Source: Algibacter miyuki (GTDB taxonomy: Bacteria; Bacteroidota; Bacteroidia; Flavobacteriales; Flavobacteriaceae). From it: a stretch of DNA of 64,000 nt. How positions within the stretch are numbered: the stretch's first letter is position 1; every line of letters starts with the position of its first letter. A program made the translations under genes and the position numbers. The DNA is taken from the NCBI RefSeq assembly GCF_042427745.1, contig NZ_JBHMFA010000035.1. One strand, written 5' to 3'. The notes beneath the pieces are model-generated. The model was not told the DNA's origin, did no database searches, and worked only from the letters and a program-made list of their open reading frames with translations. Positions 43,488-52,404 of this stretch are shown piece by piece.

Positions 43488-44684
43488 TTACTGAAGACGA
43501 ATTCCATCTAAACAAAACGTTGGTGGATAGACCATTGTTCCTTGATTATCAACATATGACGATGACATTTTAAACAATACTTTATCTACCTGTCCTAAAG
43601 AAGTTAAATCTACTCTTTTCCAATCGTCTAAAGTAAACACATAATCAGGGTTTTCAGTGTCCACACCTTCTAATAGCGATAAGTAGACATCCATAGTTCC
43701 TGTAGAGCTTCCATTTAAAAAACCTTCTATAGTTAATGTTATATCACCTATAGTTACTGCATCATAAGCAAGATCATAAGCGGCATCATATGCATCACCA
43801 AAAGCAAGAGCAAATGCAGCATCATATGCGGCATCATATGCAGTATCATAAGCCGCTTGTTGCTCTTCGGTAGTACTAGCTGGAAAGTCGATAATATATG
43901 TGGCACGTGCAGCATCTCCTGCAACTATTCCGGCAGCATCTCCTGCAGCCTCTCCTGCAGCTCTGTTCCCTGTAGCTTCTCCTGCAGCTTCACCAGCAAG
44001 TCTTTTACTAAGTATTTGATGCCCCGCTAATCTTACAGTATTTAAAGTTCCATCAATTCCAGGAAGTGTATAAACGGTTTCACGGTCAGTGCTAGGGATA
44101 TTGGGGTTTGCTTTTACATCCCCATCAAGTTTATACATTTGCGTCTCTGAATCTAGGTCATCAGAATAAATAGAGCCATACTTTGCTAAAAGAGCAGTAT
44201 ACGTAGTATTTGCTACTAGTACATGTTCTACAATTCCAGGTTTAGATAATGTAAAATAGGCATTATCATTATTTGTATTTCCTACAAGATAATTTTCAGT
44301 TCTATTTATATCGTTTGTAAAAACACTAAAAGCGGTTGAATTGATAGCCTCTTGTGTTTGAGCAGGTGTAGCTCCACCAACGGGTCCAAAATCGCGTGTT
44401 AATTCCCAAGGATAAGACCGGAAATTTCTATTAGACAACGCAAATCCACTATAACTTCCATCACCTGATTTAGCTACATTAACAGTGATGATACCTGAAG
44501 AATTGTCACCAATTTCATAAGGAGCATCCGGAATTTCATAAGAAAATCTATCTAATGATACTTCGTTAAACGTAATATCCTCTGGATATGGAAGTTCTGC
44601 TAAATACTGATCAGCACAAGAGCTGAGCATAGTTAAACCAATCACAGCTGCTGTGATACTTATATATTTTTGTGTAAATTTCAT
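43488..44684 (-). CDS. DUF4465-type surface lipoprotein with internal Ala-rich repeats
   Basis: A 398-residue lipoprotein (lipobox MLSSC, Cys23). The two ends match the DUF4465 beta-sandwich pattern: SYSGFALSNR (77-86), HVLVANTTYTALL (154-166), MDVYLSLLEG (331-340), and the closing TLDDWKRVDLTSLGQVDKVLF, then PPTFCLDGIRL. Between them sits an insertion absent from the usual family length: a Gly-Ala run of GEAAG units (about 229-260) and a run of AYDAA units (about 277-310). The gene follows susD by 17 bases, so it is a third surface component of this SusCD system and could bind cargo together with SusD. Ligand unknown. The repeats may form a flexible or helical stalk within the fold. Confidence 0.72.
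   Translation of the reverse strand: MKFTQKYISITAAVIGLTMLSSCADQYLAELPYPEDITFNEVSLDRFSYEIPDAPYEIGDNSSGIITVNVAKSGDGSYSGFALSNRNFRSYPWELTRDFGPVGGATPAQTQEAINSTAFSVFTNDINRTENYLVGNTNNDNAYFTLSKPGIVEHVLVANTTYTALLAKYGSIYSDDLDSETQMYKLDGDVKANPNIPSTDRETVYTLPGIDGTLNTVRLAGHQILSKRLAGEAAGEATGNRAAGEAAGDAAGIVAGDAARATYIIDFPASTTEEQQAAYDTAYDAAYDAAFALAFGDAYDAAYDLAYDAVTIGDITLTIEGFLNGSSTGTMDVYLSLLEGVDTENPDYVFTLDDWKRVDLTSLGQVDKVLFKMSSSYVDNQGTMVYPPTFCLDGIRLQ
43755..43856 (-). repeat. Degenerate 12-base tandem repeat coding for AYDAA units
   Basis: Within the DUF4465-type gene, units close to TATGATGCCGCA recur in frame and encode repeated YDAA/YDTA/YDLA peptides. Copies differ by a few bases each, so the array is old or under selection rather than freshly slipped. 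Confidence 0.75.
43905..44000 (-). repeat. Degenerate repeat coding for GEAAG/GDAAG units
   Basis: A Gly-Ala-acid coding stretch with recurring GCTGCAGGAGA-like units immediately 5' (in gene sense) of the AYDAA array. Units are 12 to 15 bases and imperfect. Confidence 0.65.
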
Positions 44685-44701
44685 ATAGTATTTTATTATA
44701 A

Positions 44702-46219
44702 TTATTCTAAATCTGGATTTTGTTCTATCACTTTATTTACAAGCATTTCTTCGGAAGGAATAGGATAACATATTTTATTAAACTCTATAGTCATATTTTT
44801 AAGTGATTCCATCCAAAGTTGCCCTTCTGCTGTTTTAAACCGAAGAGAAGCAAAAAATGAACTACCATTTTCTAAGAATGTTTCTAAAAAGTATTCTTTA
44901 AAAATCATATCCCAAGCTTCCTGCTCACTTTGAGGATCTAGAGACTCAAATACCGGATTTGTTCTTTTAGAACGCATTTCGTTAATAGGTGCTATTGCTT
45001 CCGAATAAGAAGCCCCCGTTCTTGCTAGTAACTCAGCTTTTAAAATATATAACTCTGAATACCTAAAAAAGTAAGTATTGTACTTATTATCTTGAGGAGA
45101 GGCAACCTGTCCCCAATATTTACCTAACCTACATACTTTTTTCCATGACCAATATTTATATGAACTTGTACCATTATAAGGATATGCCATTTCCCCTGTA
45201 GCAATTTCCCAACGCGGATCTTCTTTAAACCAAGTATCAGTACCATTTCTTAGCCCTGCAGTGATATACTGAGGAAGTGTCCATGACGACAAGAAAGTTC
45301 CACTAGTAACCAATGATGTAGTATACCTTGAATCAGCCATCCATATATCTAAATTCCCATCTTGTTCTAAATAACCAGAAAATAGGTTTTCTGGTGAATC
45401 CCAAGAGTCTACATATACTTGAGCTAAATCGGCTTGCATTTCAAATCCTGGAATGCTAGAGTTTAAAATTTCATTTACCAATGAAAGTGCTTCTGATAGC
45501 TCTGGTGTATTTCTTCCATCATTAAACCCCGATCTAAAAAGTAATATTTTAGCTTTAAAAACTTTAGCAAATTCTTTAGAAACATATCTATTCCCTTTAA
45601 CAGAGAAACTAGGCAAATTCTCAATAGCAAAATCAATATCTTCAAATATCCTGGTATACGACTCTCCTACACTAAGCCTTCCTTTTTGAAGATTTGTTAC
45701 AGTAGCCAATTCATCGCGGTATAATACACCATAAGGACTATCATCATCACTTTCCCACCAATGTCCAAATTTCCAAAAAACAAAAGTTTGAGCAAATGCT
45801 TTTAAAAATCTAGCTTCTGCTAATAACGCCGTTTTTTCTTCATCACTTATTGTTGACTGACCTAATTTCGAAATACCATTTATTGCAAAATTGGCAGCGT
45901 TTATAGCTTCGTAATACCCCAACCAATAATATTGTTGACTAGGTGAATTATTTGTTTGCGTAGTGGTCATCTCGTAGTCTCCAGAGCTGTGTCTAACAAA
46001 TCCAGCTTTAGATGCTAAAGCGGAATATAGTCCTCCAGAAAAATTAGAACCTTGCACTATAAATGGATAAACACCATCAACAGCCGCTCTAGCTTTAACT
46101 CCGTTTGTAATTCCTGTTACTTCATTTAACTCAAAACTAGGGGTTATATTTAGTTCATCATCACATGAACTTACTCCAAATATTAGAGCTATTAATGATA
46201 TGTATAATAGTTTTTTCAT
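44702..46219 (-). CDS. susD: SusD/RagB-family lipoprotein of the thiol-redox locus
   Basis: A 505-residue surface lipoprotein (lipobox GVSSC, Cys19) with the SusD pattern: an early helical repeat region (AINAANFAINGI, ALLAEARFLKAFA), the mid-protein YSELYILKAELLAR, and the ending KICYPIPSEEMLVNKVIEQNPDLE. It is 12 bases downstream of the SusC-like gene and forms its lid. The pair has no glycoside hydrolase neighbours. The downstream genes are thiol oxidoreductases, a protease and PLP enzymes, so the imported ligand may not be a plain polysaccharide; a peptide, glycopeptide or sulfur compound is an inference. Symbol used in the family sense. Confidence 0.92.
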   Translation of the reverse strand: MKKLLYISLIALIFGVSSCDDELNITPSFELNEVTGITNGVKARAAVDGVYPFIVQGSNFSGGLYSALASKAGFVRHSSGDYEMTTTQTNNSPSQQYYWLGYYEAINAANFAINGISKLGQSTISDEEKTALLAEARFLKAFAQTFVFWKFGHWWESDDDSPYGVLYRDELATVTNLQKGRLSVGESYTRIFEDIDFAIENLPSFSVKGNRYVSKEFAKVFKAKILLFRSGFNDGRNTPELSEALSLVNEILNSSIPGFEMQADLAQVYVDSWDSPENLFSGYLEQDGNLDIWMADSRYTTSLVTSGTFLSSWTLPQYITAGLRNGTDTWFKEDPRWEIATGEMAYPYNGTSSYKYWSWKKVCRLGKYWGQVASPQDNKYNTYFFRYSELYILKAELLARTGASYSEAIAPINEMRSKRTNPVFESLDPQSEQEAWDMIFKEYFLETFLENGSSFFASLRFKTAEGQLWMESLKNMTIEFNKICYPIPSEEMLVNKVIEQNPDLE

Positions 46220-46231
46220 AATTAAATATTT

Positions 46232-49200
46232 TTATTTTAGATTAACCTTAATTCCTAAACTATAAACTGATGCCGCAGGATACGTACTTTGATCTTGCGC
46301 AGAATATACACTTGTAGAACTATCAGAAATCCTACCTCCATCTGGTTTAAATCCAGGATATTTAGTTATTGTAAACAAGTTTGAAGCTTTAAAAGATATA
46401 TTAACTCCAATAATTTTTGAATTTTCAAATACTTTTTTAGGAATATCATAAGACATATTCAATGAGTTTAACCGAATAAAAGATGCATCGTGTAAATAAA
46501 AGTCAGAGAAAAGTCCATTACCACCAATAGCATTTGGTGTTAGTCTAGGGAATTTTGCTTCATATGGACTTAACACTATAGTACTTTGACCTGCAATACT
46601 TACACTATTATTATAAGCATCCGTAATACCATATTTGGCTTGTTGTCTAGGATAATCCCAAAGCCTTAGATGTCCATAAGCATAAGTAAAGTTTGTGTTA
46701 ATTCTAAAGTTTTTATAGGAATAAGAAAAACCAAATCCACCAAAGCCATCAGGAACAGAAGAACCTAAATGCTTACGGTCGGCCTCTGTGATTTTTCCAT
46801 CTGGAATACCATCTGGTAATCCATCTTCACCTATACCACTATTATCAAGATAGATAAGATCTCCCATACCTTCACTAGCGCTATAGTAAAATTCTTGAAC
46901 TCCAAGAGAATTTGTACTATTTCTAAATGCATAAGCATCTTCTGGAGACACATAAAAGCGCCCTGCTGTTTGGTACCCAAACCATTCACCTACCTCATCT
47001 CCTGTATAAAGAATCATTTTTGTATCACTCGGTGTCATAACTAAATGATCTATATTGGCATTAAATTCTGTTATTCTTGATCGACTCTTAGCCCAATTAA
47101 AATCAAATGTTAAACGGTGATTTTTATTTTTAATAATGTTAGCTCTTATATCAATTTCATAACCCCTAGCATCCATTGTTGCTACATTTGCATTTATACT
47201 TCTTTCAGAAGAACTCCACGGTATCTCATTTGAATAAATTAATTTATCACTTTTCTTACTATAAGTTCCAATGGTACCAGTAATACGATCGTTAAAGAAT
47301 CCAAAATCTAATCCTAAATCAAACATTTTAGTTTCTTCCCATTGTAAAAATGGATTTCCAAGAGAACTTGGATAAATTGCTGGAGCATTATTATATGTTT
47401 CAGCAGAAACTCCTGTTGCCCAGTCATTATACCCTAAACGCCCTGTAGAACCTGTTACACCAAAAGATGTTCTTAGTTTTAGATGCGAAAGATATTTCTT
47501 AATTTCTTGAGATTTTAGAAACTTTTCATTAGTAACTGTCCATGCAAAGGCTCCAGAAGGAAAAATCCCCCATTGTTTTCCTGAACCAAAACGAGATGAA
47601 CCATCTCTACGAATTGTACCCGAAATGATATAACGATTATCATATTTATAATGTAAACGTCCAAACATACCAATTAAGGCCGTTTTCCGTTCTGTTTCTC
47701 CTATACGAGTTATAGATGCTTGCGATCCAAAATTATTAAGAATGTCGTCATCAGGAAAATCTTCTGCTAGCATAGTATGGCCACGAGTAACATATTTTTC
47801 TAAAGTGTGTCCCAATAAAGCAGTAACATTATGTTTTTTTCCTATTTGCTTTACATAACTTAAAGTGTTGTCAAATACATCACGAGAACTTTTATAATTA
47901 CTCCAAGATCTTTCTCCTAGTTCTTCTTGATATGTTCCTCTTCTATCAAAAGATAAAGACTCAGAATCACTATAACTATTTGCAAAAGATGTTCTAAATT
48001 TAAGACCATCTAATAGTTCGTATTCTAAGTATGCCGTAGAATTAAGAGTAATGCTATTTGAATCATCGATATTTGCCAAAGCAGTTAAAGGATTTTCAAC
48101 ATAATACCCTGGAAGATATACAGATCCATCATCGTTATATGCATTAATATCTGGACGTATTCTATTTAAAACCGTTAATAAACGATCCTTATTACTTCTT
48201 TTGGTAGTAGCTCCTCTAATATTTAATCCAAATTTTAAGTTATCACTTAGCTGGGTATCAAGGCTGGTACTCCCACTTATTCTTTTATTAAATCCAGTCT
48301 TAACAATACCTTGAATATCTTGCAGACCTATGGATACATAATACGTAGTTTTATCTGAGCCACCTCTAACTGATGCGTCATGCTTTTTATTTAAAGGAGT
48401 TTGCGTAACAACATCCTGCCAATCGGTATTACCTCCAAAAAATGCGGTTGGAAGCAATTGCAAGTCATCTTTATCAAACTCACTAGTATTTAAATCCAAA
48501 AACGCTTGTTCATCCATATAATTACCAGTATCACCACCCCAACCATTGGCCATAATTTGCTCTTTAACAGCAGCTGTCATATAAGCTTCGTATTGTGGTC
48601 CGTCAAAATATTCAAATGAATTAAAATCTGTAACTGTCGCTGAAATACTTGAAGAAAACGTGAATACAGGCTCTCTGTTCCGTTGCCCTCTTTTAGTTGT
48701 TACTATAACAACCCCTTGAGCACCTCTAGAACCATAGATAGCTGTAGAAGAAGCATCCTTTAAAACATCTATACTCTCAACAGTATCTAAATTTAAATCA
48801 TCTAAGGTAAGACCATCTTGTGGCACACCATCAATAACCCATAAAGGTTGATTATCACCATTAAGCGATGATGATCCACGGATAATAATACTTATTGGTG
48901 ACGTTGGTGAGGCAGATTGCACTTGTACATTTACCCCTGATGCTTTACCTTCAAGTAAACTTTCAATAGTATTCCCCATAGGAGCGTCTTCTATATCTTG
49001 TTTATCAATTCTAGAGATAACACCCGTTGCATCACGAATTTTGGTAGTACCATACCCAATAACAAGAACCTCATCTAGCCCCGAAAGTGACGCTTTCATC
49101 TTTAAGTTAATGAAGGCTTGGTCTCCAACAGTAATTTCCTGATTTTCGAACCCTAAATAACTAAAGACTAAAATAACGTTATCATTACTATCAGCTAAGT

Positions 49201-49729
49201 TTATCGTGAAATTTCCATCGAAATCCGTGTATGCTCCGTTTTTTGTGTTTTTAACCAACACACTTACACCGGATAATGGCACCCCGTTTTCATCGACGAC
49301 GTTACCTTTTATTGTTTTTTTCAAGACTTTAATAACTTCTACAATCGGTTTTTCTTCCGAAACTTTACTTTTAATAATAATGGTGCTTTCTTCTGAAAAC
49401 TCATAGATAAATGCTCCTTTTGACAAACTCATATCCAAGAGTTCGTTGGCTTTAATTATTCCTTTTTTCAATGAAACTTTTGGATAATTCTCAAACAAAT
49501 CGGCTCTATAAATAAACCGGTAATCTGTCTGATTCTTAATCATTTTAAAGACTTCGTCTACCGAAATTACTTGATTGGCTTTAATTTCAATTTTAGCGTT
49601 CTGAGAGAATCCATTTTTAGGAGATAAACTAAAGACGGACATCGATAAAAGAAAAATAAATGTTTTCATGATGAGCGTTAAAAGCCTTCTCTTCTTGAAG
49701 AGAAGCGGATTAGTAATTTTTTTTTTCAT
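46232..49729 (-). CDS. susC: SusC/RagA-family TonB-dependent transporter with STN domain
   Basis: A 1165-residue outer-membrane transporter. After the signal peptide (ending NGFSQ) it has an STN (secretin/TonB N-terminal) domain at about 45-115 (VDEVFKMIKNQTDYRFIYRA). A carboxypeptidase-regulatory-like domain (KGNVVDENGVPLSGVSV) follows, then the TonB-box-like LDEVLVIGYGT, the plug (SIDVLKDASSTAIYGSRG) and the beta-barrel. STN domains let such transporters signal occupancy to a FecR-type anti-sigma factor; exactly such a gene, with its ECF sigma factor, lies just upstream. The system is therefore probably induced by its own cargo. It is 91 bases from the anti-sigma gene and 12 from susD. Confidence 0.95.
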   Translation of the reverse strand: MKKKITNPLLFKKRRLLTLIMKTFIFLLSMSVFSLSPKNGFSQNAKIEIKANQVISVDEVFKMIKNQTDYRFIYRADLFENYPKVSLKKGIIKANELLDMSLSKGAFIYEFSEESTIIIKSKVSEEKPIVEVIKVLKKTIKGNVVDENGVPLSGVSVLVKNTKNGAYTDFDGNFTINLADSNDNVILVFSYLGFENQEITVGDQAFINLKMKASLSGLDEVLVIGYGTTKIRDATGVISRIDKQDIEDAPMGNTIESLLEGKASGVNVQVQSASPTSPISIIIRGSSSLNGDNQPLWVIDGVPQDGLTLDDLNLDTVESIDVLKDASSTAIYGSRGAQGVVIVTTKRGQRNREPVFTFSSSISATVTDFNSFEYFDGPQYEAYMTAAVKEQIMANGWGGDTGNYMDEQAFLDLNTSEFDKDDLQLLPTAFFGGNTDWQDVVTQTPLNKKHDASVRGGSDKTTYYVSIGLQDIQGIVKTGFNKRISGSTSLDTQLSDNLKFGLNIRGATTKRSNKDRLLTVLNRIRPDINAYNDDGSVYLPGYYVENPLTALANIDDSNSITLNSTAYLEYELLDGLKFRTSFANSYSDSESLSFDRRGTYQEELGERSWSNYKSSRDVFDNTLSYVKQIGKKHNVTALLGHTLEKYVTRGHTMLAEDFPDDDILNNFGSQASITRIGETERKTALIGMFGRLHYKYDNRYIISGTIRRDGSSRFGSGKQWGIFPSGAFAWTVTNEKFLKSQEIKKYLSHLKLRTSFGVTGSTGRLGYNDWATGVSAETYNNAPAIYPSSLGNPFLQWEETKMFDLGLDFGFFNDRITGTIGTYSKKSDKLIYSNEIPWSSSERSINANVATMDARGYEIDIRANIIKNKNHRLTFDFNWAKSRSRITEFNANIDHLVMTPSDTKMILYTGDEVGEWFGYQTAGRFYVSPEDAYAFRNSTNSLGVQEFYYSASEGMGDLIYLDNSGIGEDGLPDGIPDGKITEADRKHLGSSVPDGFGGFGFSYSYKNFRINTNFTYAYGHLRLWDYPRQQAKYGITDAYNNSVSIAGQSTIVLSPYEAKFPRLTPNAIGGNGLFSDFYLHDASFIRLNSLNMSYDIPKKVFENSKIIGVNISFKASNLFTITKYPGFKPDGGRISDSSTSVYSAQDQSTYPAASVYSLGIKVNLK

Positions 49730-49820
49730 AAATTTACATGTTGGTTAGTTAAATCATTTAATTAATCACTGTTTAATGGGATATCACTGGCGGTTAGAGG
49801 TTTAGTTTTATCCCGTTTTT

Positions 49821-50981
49821 TTATTCTATAGTTATATGTTTATCATCGATTTTATATTTCATATTATTAGTGTTTTTTATAATTTCTAGTATATATTCTA
49901 TAGACTGTTGTTTACTGATAATACCTGTAAACCCAATACTTTTCATGTCTTCATTAGCGATTGTAACATCAACATCATACCATCTTGACAACACCTTCAT
50001 AATATCTTCTAAAGATTTATTTGTAAAGCTAAACTCACCAATACGCCAGGAAATAAAGTCTTCGACCTCTACTGTAGAAATTTCAAAATCATTTTTAGCT
50101 TGAGATAGTTTTGATTGTTGTTTTGGTTCTAATATGCTTTTATTTATATTATTACTAACACAAACACTGCCTTCTACCAAAGTGGTAATAATTTCAGTTT
50201 CGTCCCTATATGCTTTTACATTAAACATGGTTCCCAATACTTTTATACTTTGCTCATTGGTTTTTAAATGAAAAGCATCTCCACCATGATTGGTGCTTTT
50301 TGATACATCAAAATAAGCCTCCCCATAAACCAACTCTATTTCCCTCGGTTTTCCTTTTATAAAATTTACGGGATATTTTAGCTTAGAATCTGAATTTAAC
50401 CAAACTTGAGTACCATCGGACAATTCTACAAAAAACTGCCCTCCTCTCGGAATTGTTAAATAATTATAGACGAGTTCTTCATCTGGTTTATCTGGTTTAT
50501 CTGGTTTATTATAAACTACAGATTTACCATTACTTTTTAGCTTATCAGACTCGTAAGAGGTTTCTTTATCTAGAACAATATTACTTCCATCTTCTAAAGT
50601 TAAGGTCGCTTTATCAGATCCGATTTGAATGGTATTACTAGTTGGTACAGCACAAACCTCTTCCTTATCTTGTAATTTATACATAGAACCAAATACAACA
50701 AATGCAACTAAAGAGGCAGCAACGGCATATTTAAAAATAGCTTTCTTATAAAACGGAATAACTTTAACTGGACTCTTTTCTTGGATGGATTCCAGAATAT
50801 TGATAAGCATTTTATTTTTTATCTTACTTTCTGGACCTAACTCTTCAACCCACTCATGGGTCTCTTGAAAACTTTCGTAATAGTTTACAAGTTTTTTAAC
50901 TTCTTCAATCGTAATTTTTCCATCTAGATATTTTTCAATTAGGTTTTGAAAATCTTGATTTTTATTTTGATTGTATTTCAT
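49821..50981 (-). CDS. FecR-type anti-sigma factor
   Basis: A 386-residue inner-membrane protein with a short cytoplasmic N-terminal anti-sigma region (about 1-80), one transmembrane segment (about 84-102), a periplasmic FecR domain (YLTIPRGGQFFVELSDGT, VWLNSDSKLKYPV, then EIELVYGEAYFDV) and a C-terminal DUF4974 domain (SFTNKSLEDIMKVLSRWYDV). It holds the ECF sigma factor until the STN domain of the SusC-like transporter reports substrate. A KPDKPDKPD stretch encoded by a 9-base repeat sits just before the FecR domain. It lies between the sigma factor gene (197 bases) and susC. Confidence 0.93.
   Translation of the reverse strand: MKYNQNKNQDFQNLIEKYLDGKITIEEVKKLVNYYESFQETHEWVEELGPESKIKNKMLINILESIQEKSPVKVIPFYKKAIFKYAVAASLVAFVVFGSMYKLQDKEEVCAVPTSNTIQIGSDKATLTLEDGSNIVLDKETSYESDKLKSNGKSVVYNKPDKPDKPDEELVYNYLTIPRGGQFFVELSDGTQVWLNSDSKLKYPVNFIKGKPREIELVYGEAYFDVSKSTNHGGDAFHLKTNEQSIKVLGTMFNVKAYRDETEIITTLVEGSVCVSNNINKSILEPKQQSKLSQAKNDFEISTVEVEDFISWRIGEFSFTNKSLEDIMKVLSRWYDVDVTIANEDMKSIGFTGIISKQQSIEYILEIIKNTNNMKYKIDDKHITIE
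50482..50508 (-). repeat. Three perfect 9-base repeats in the anti-sigma gene
   Basis: TCTGGTTTA (plus-strand reading) occurs three times head to tail and encodes KPD-KPD-KPD in the linker between the membrane segment and FecR domain. The perfect copies suggest recent slippage; in-frame length changes would alter the linker only. Confidence 0.8.
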
Positions 50982-51178
50982 AAAATTTATAAATACGTTA
51001 AGTGTATATTAAGTAAGTGTCAAAATGGAGCACTACCCCCCAAAAGAAAATCAATTATTTTTTATTTTCTTTAGAAATAATATTACAAAAATACAAAAAC
51101 ACGCCATTTAAACCAACGAATAAGCTTAAACACTAAATAAAACGCAATGTTATTTTATTGTAAAAAAGAAATGGAAAT

Positions 51179-51742
51179 TTATAAATTCAGAAAAAGGGTA
51201 ACAAATAAAACCTGTCCTAATGAAGTACGAAGTACGCGAAGTGCGTTTGTAATATGATTCTCTACCGTTTTAACAGTAATACCTAATTGCTCTGCTATTT
51301 CTTTGTGGCTTAACTGTTCTTGTCGACTAAGTTTATAGACTCTTTTGCACTTTTCCGGTAAACTTTCAACAACAAGCTTAACATAGCTTTTAAGTTCCTC
51401 GTGCATCATTTTAGTTTCTGGAGTGGTGTATTGTAACCGCTCATTCAGGTCTTCAAACAGCTCAACTCGCATCATTTTATTAGCTCTAAATTCAGCAAAA
51501 ACTTTATATCGCACACAAGCATAAAGATAACTTTGCAGAGATACTTTTATTTCAAGATCTTTACGTTTATTCCAAAGATCAATAAATACATCTTGAATAA
51601 TTTCTTCGCAAACCTCTTTATCTTTCAATAAATTATAAGAAGAAATATAAAGCACTTTCCAATAGTTATCATAGAGTATAGTTAAGGCTTTCTTGTCGTC
51701 AACCTTTAACCTCTGTATTATTTCGCTATCGGAGTTGTACAT
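51179..51742 (-). CDS. ECF RNA polymerase sigma factor
   Basis: A 187-residue sigma-70 family ECF factor of the Bacteroidota FecI-like type. Region 2 is visible as ALTILYDNYWKVLYISSYN and CEEIIQDVFIDLWNKR, and region 4 as LPEKCKRVYKLSRQEQLSHKEIAEQLG with the helix-turn-helix ending KTVENHITNALRVLR. Together with the FecR-type protein and the STN-containing SusC it forms a cell-surface signalling cascade that should turn on the minus-strand genes below it, at least susC to the TlpA-like trio. Its own promoter is not evident in the sequence upstream. Confidence 0.93.
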   Translation of the reverse strand: MYNSDSEIIQRLKVDDKKALTILYDNYWKVLYISSYNLLKDKEVCEEIIQDVFIDLWNKRKDLEIKVSLQSYLYACVRYKVFAEFRANKMMRVELFEDLNERLQYTTPETKMMHEELKSYVKLVVESLPEKCKRVYKLSRQEQLSHKEIAEQLGITVKTVENHITNALRVLRTSLGQVLFVTLFLNL

Positions 51743-52071
51743 AACTTACATGACCATTCTAGATAGAATATTCAGTGATTTTTAATTAAATAAAAGTTAA
51801 ATTTCGACTAATATATGTTAAATTTCTTTAGAAGAATAAATCTAGTTTGAAAATAAAAATTTAGAAGCACTATTTTTTTTATATTAACAAATTGAAAGGT
51901 TTATTTTACTAATTCGAATAAAAATCGAACTTATTTTTACAATAACGAAGATAAGTGCAATATTAACGTAAACTTACACCTATATAGAACGACTTAAAAT
52001 CGGACAAACACGTATTATTCAGTAGAGATTTAATGAAAGAATTAGAATTGAATACAAAACCTTTATAAACT
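51743..52071. other. Gene-free interval upstream of the sigma factor gene
   Basis: About 330 AT-rich bases between the sigma factor start and the tRNA terminator. I see no coding frame, exact promoter element or notable inverted repeat here. The sigma factor promoter presumably lies in this stretch. Confidence 0.5.
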
Positions 52072-52104
52072 AAAAAAACCTCTTGATTTCTCAAAAGGTT
52101 TTTA
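52072..52104 (-). terminator. Terminator of tRNA-Pro
   Basis: On the minus strand AACCTTTTGA (52100-52091) pairs with TCAAGAGGTT (52086-52077) with one G-U pair and a 4-base loop, then T7. It begins two to six bases after the tRNA 3' end and should terminate it cleanly. Confidence 0.85.
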
Positions 52105-52105
52105 G

Positions 52106-52180
52106 TCGGGGTGGCAGGATTCGAACCTGCGACCTCCTCGTCCCAAACGAGGCGCGATAACCGGGCTACGCTACACCCCG
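52106..52180 (-). tRNA. tRNA-Pro (anticodon UGG)
   Basis: A 75-base tRNA on the minus strand. The acceptor stem CGGGGTG/CACCCCG closes with discriminator A at 52106. The anticodon arm is CTCGT-TTGGGA-ACGAG-like with TGG in the loop, and the T arm has GCAGGTTCGAATCCTGC. The 3' CCA is not encoded. UGG reads proline codons broadly by wobble. A promoter and terminator frame it as a single-gene unit. Confidence 0.95.
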
Positions 52181-52203
52181 ATTCGGTTATCTGTAACGGG
52201 ATG

Positions 52204-52232
52204 CAAATATACTTTATTTATTCATTCTACAA
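52204..52232 (-). promoter_or_regulatory. Promoter of tRNA-Pro
   Basis: Read on the minus strand, TTG (52232-52230) is followed after 18 bases by TATATTTG (52211-52204), matching the Bacteroidota TTG-N19-TAnnTTTG promoter within one base of spacing. It lies 23 bases before the tRNA 5' end, leaving a short leader. Confidence 0.8.
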
Positions 52233-52404
52233 ATTAATTTTCAAAAAATTTTTCACAGATTATAAAATAAATTGAAAAAACATATAAAAACACCTACAGA
52301 ACGTCAAGTGTTTAAAGTGTTTTCTTTCGGTTGTAATAATTTAATTACAAAAAACATCAATAAAAACACCGTTTTTAGCTTAAATTTGAAACAAACCCTA
52401 TTTA

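Noticed and set aside
43755..44000. Short repeats as a possible CRISPR array
   Set aside because: Units are 12-15 bases, in frame, adjacent without spacers, and code for regular peptide repeats; no cas genes are present.
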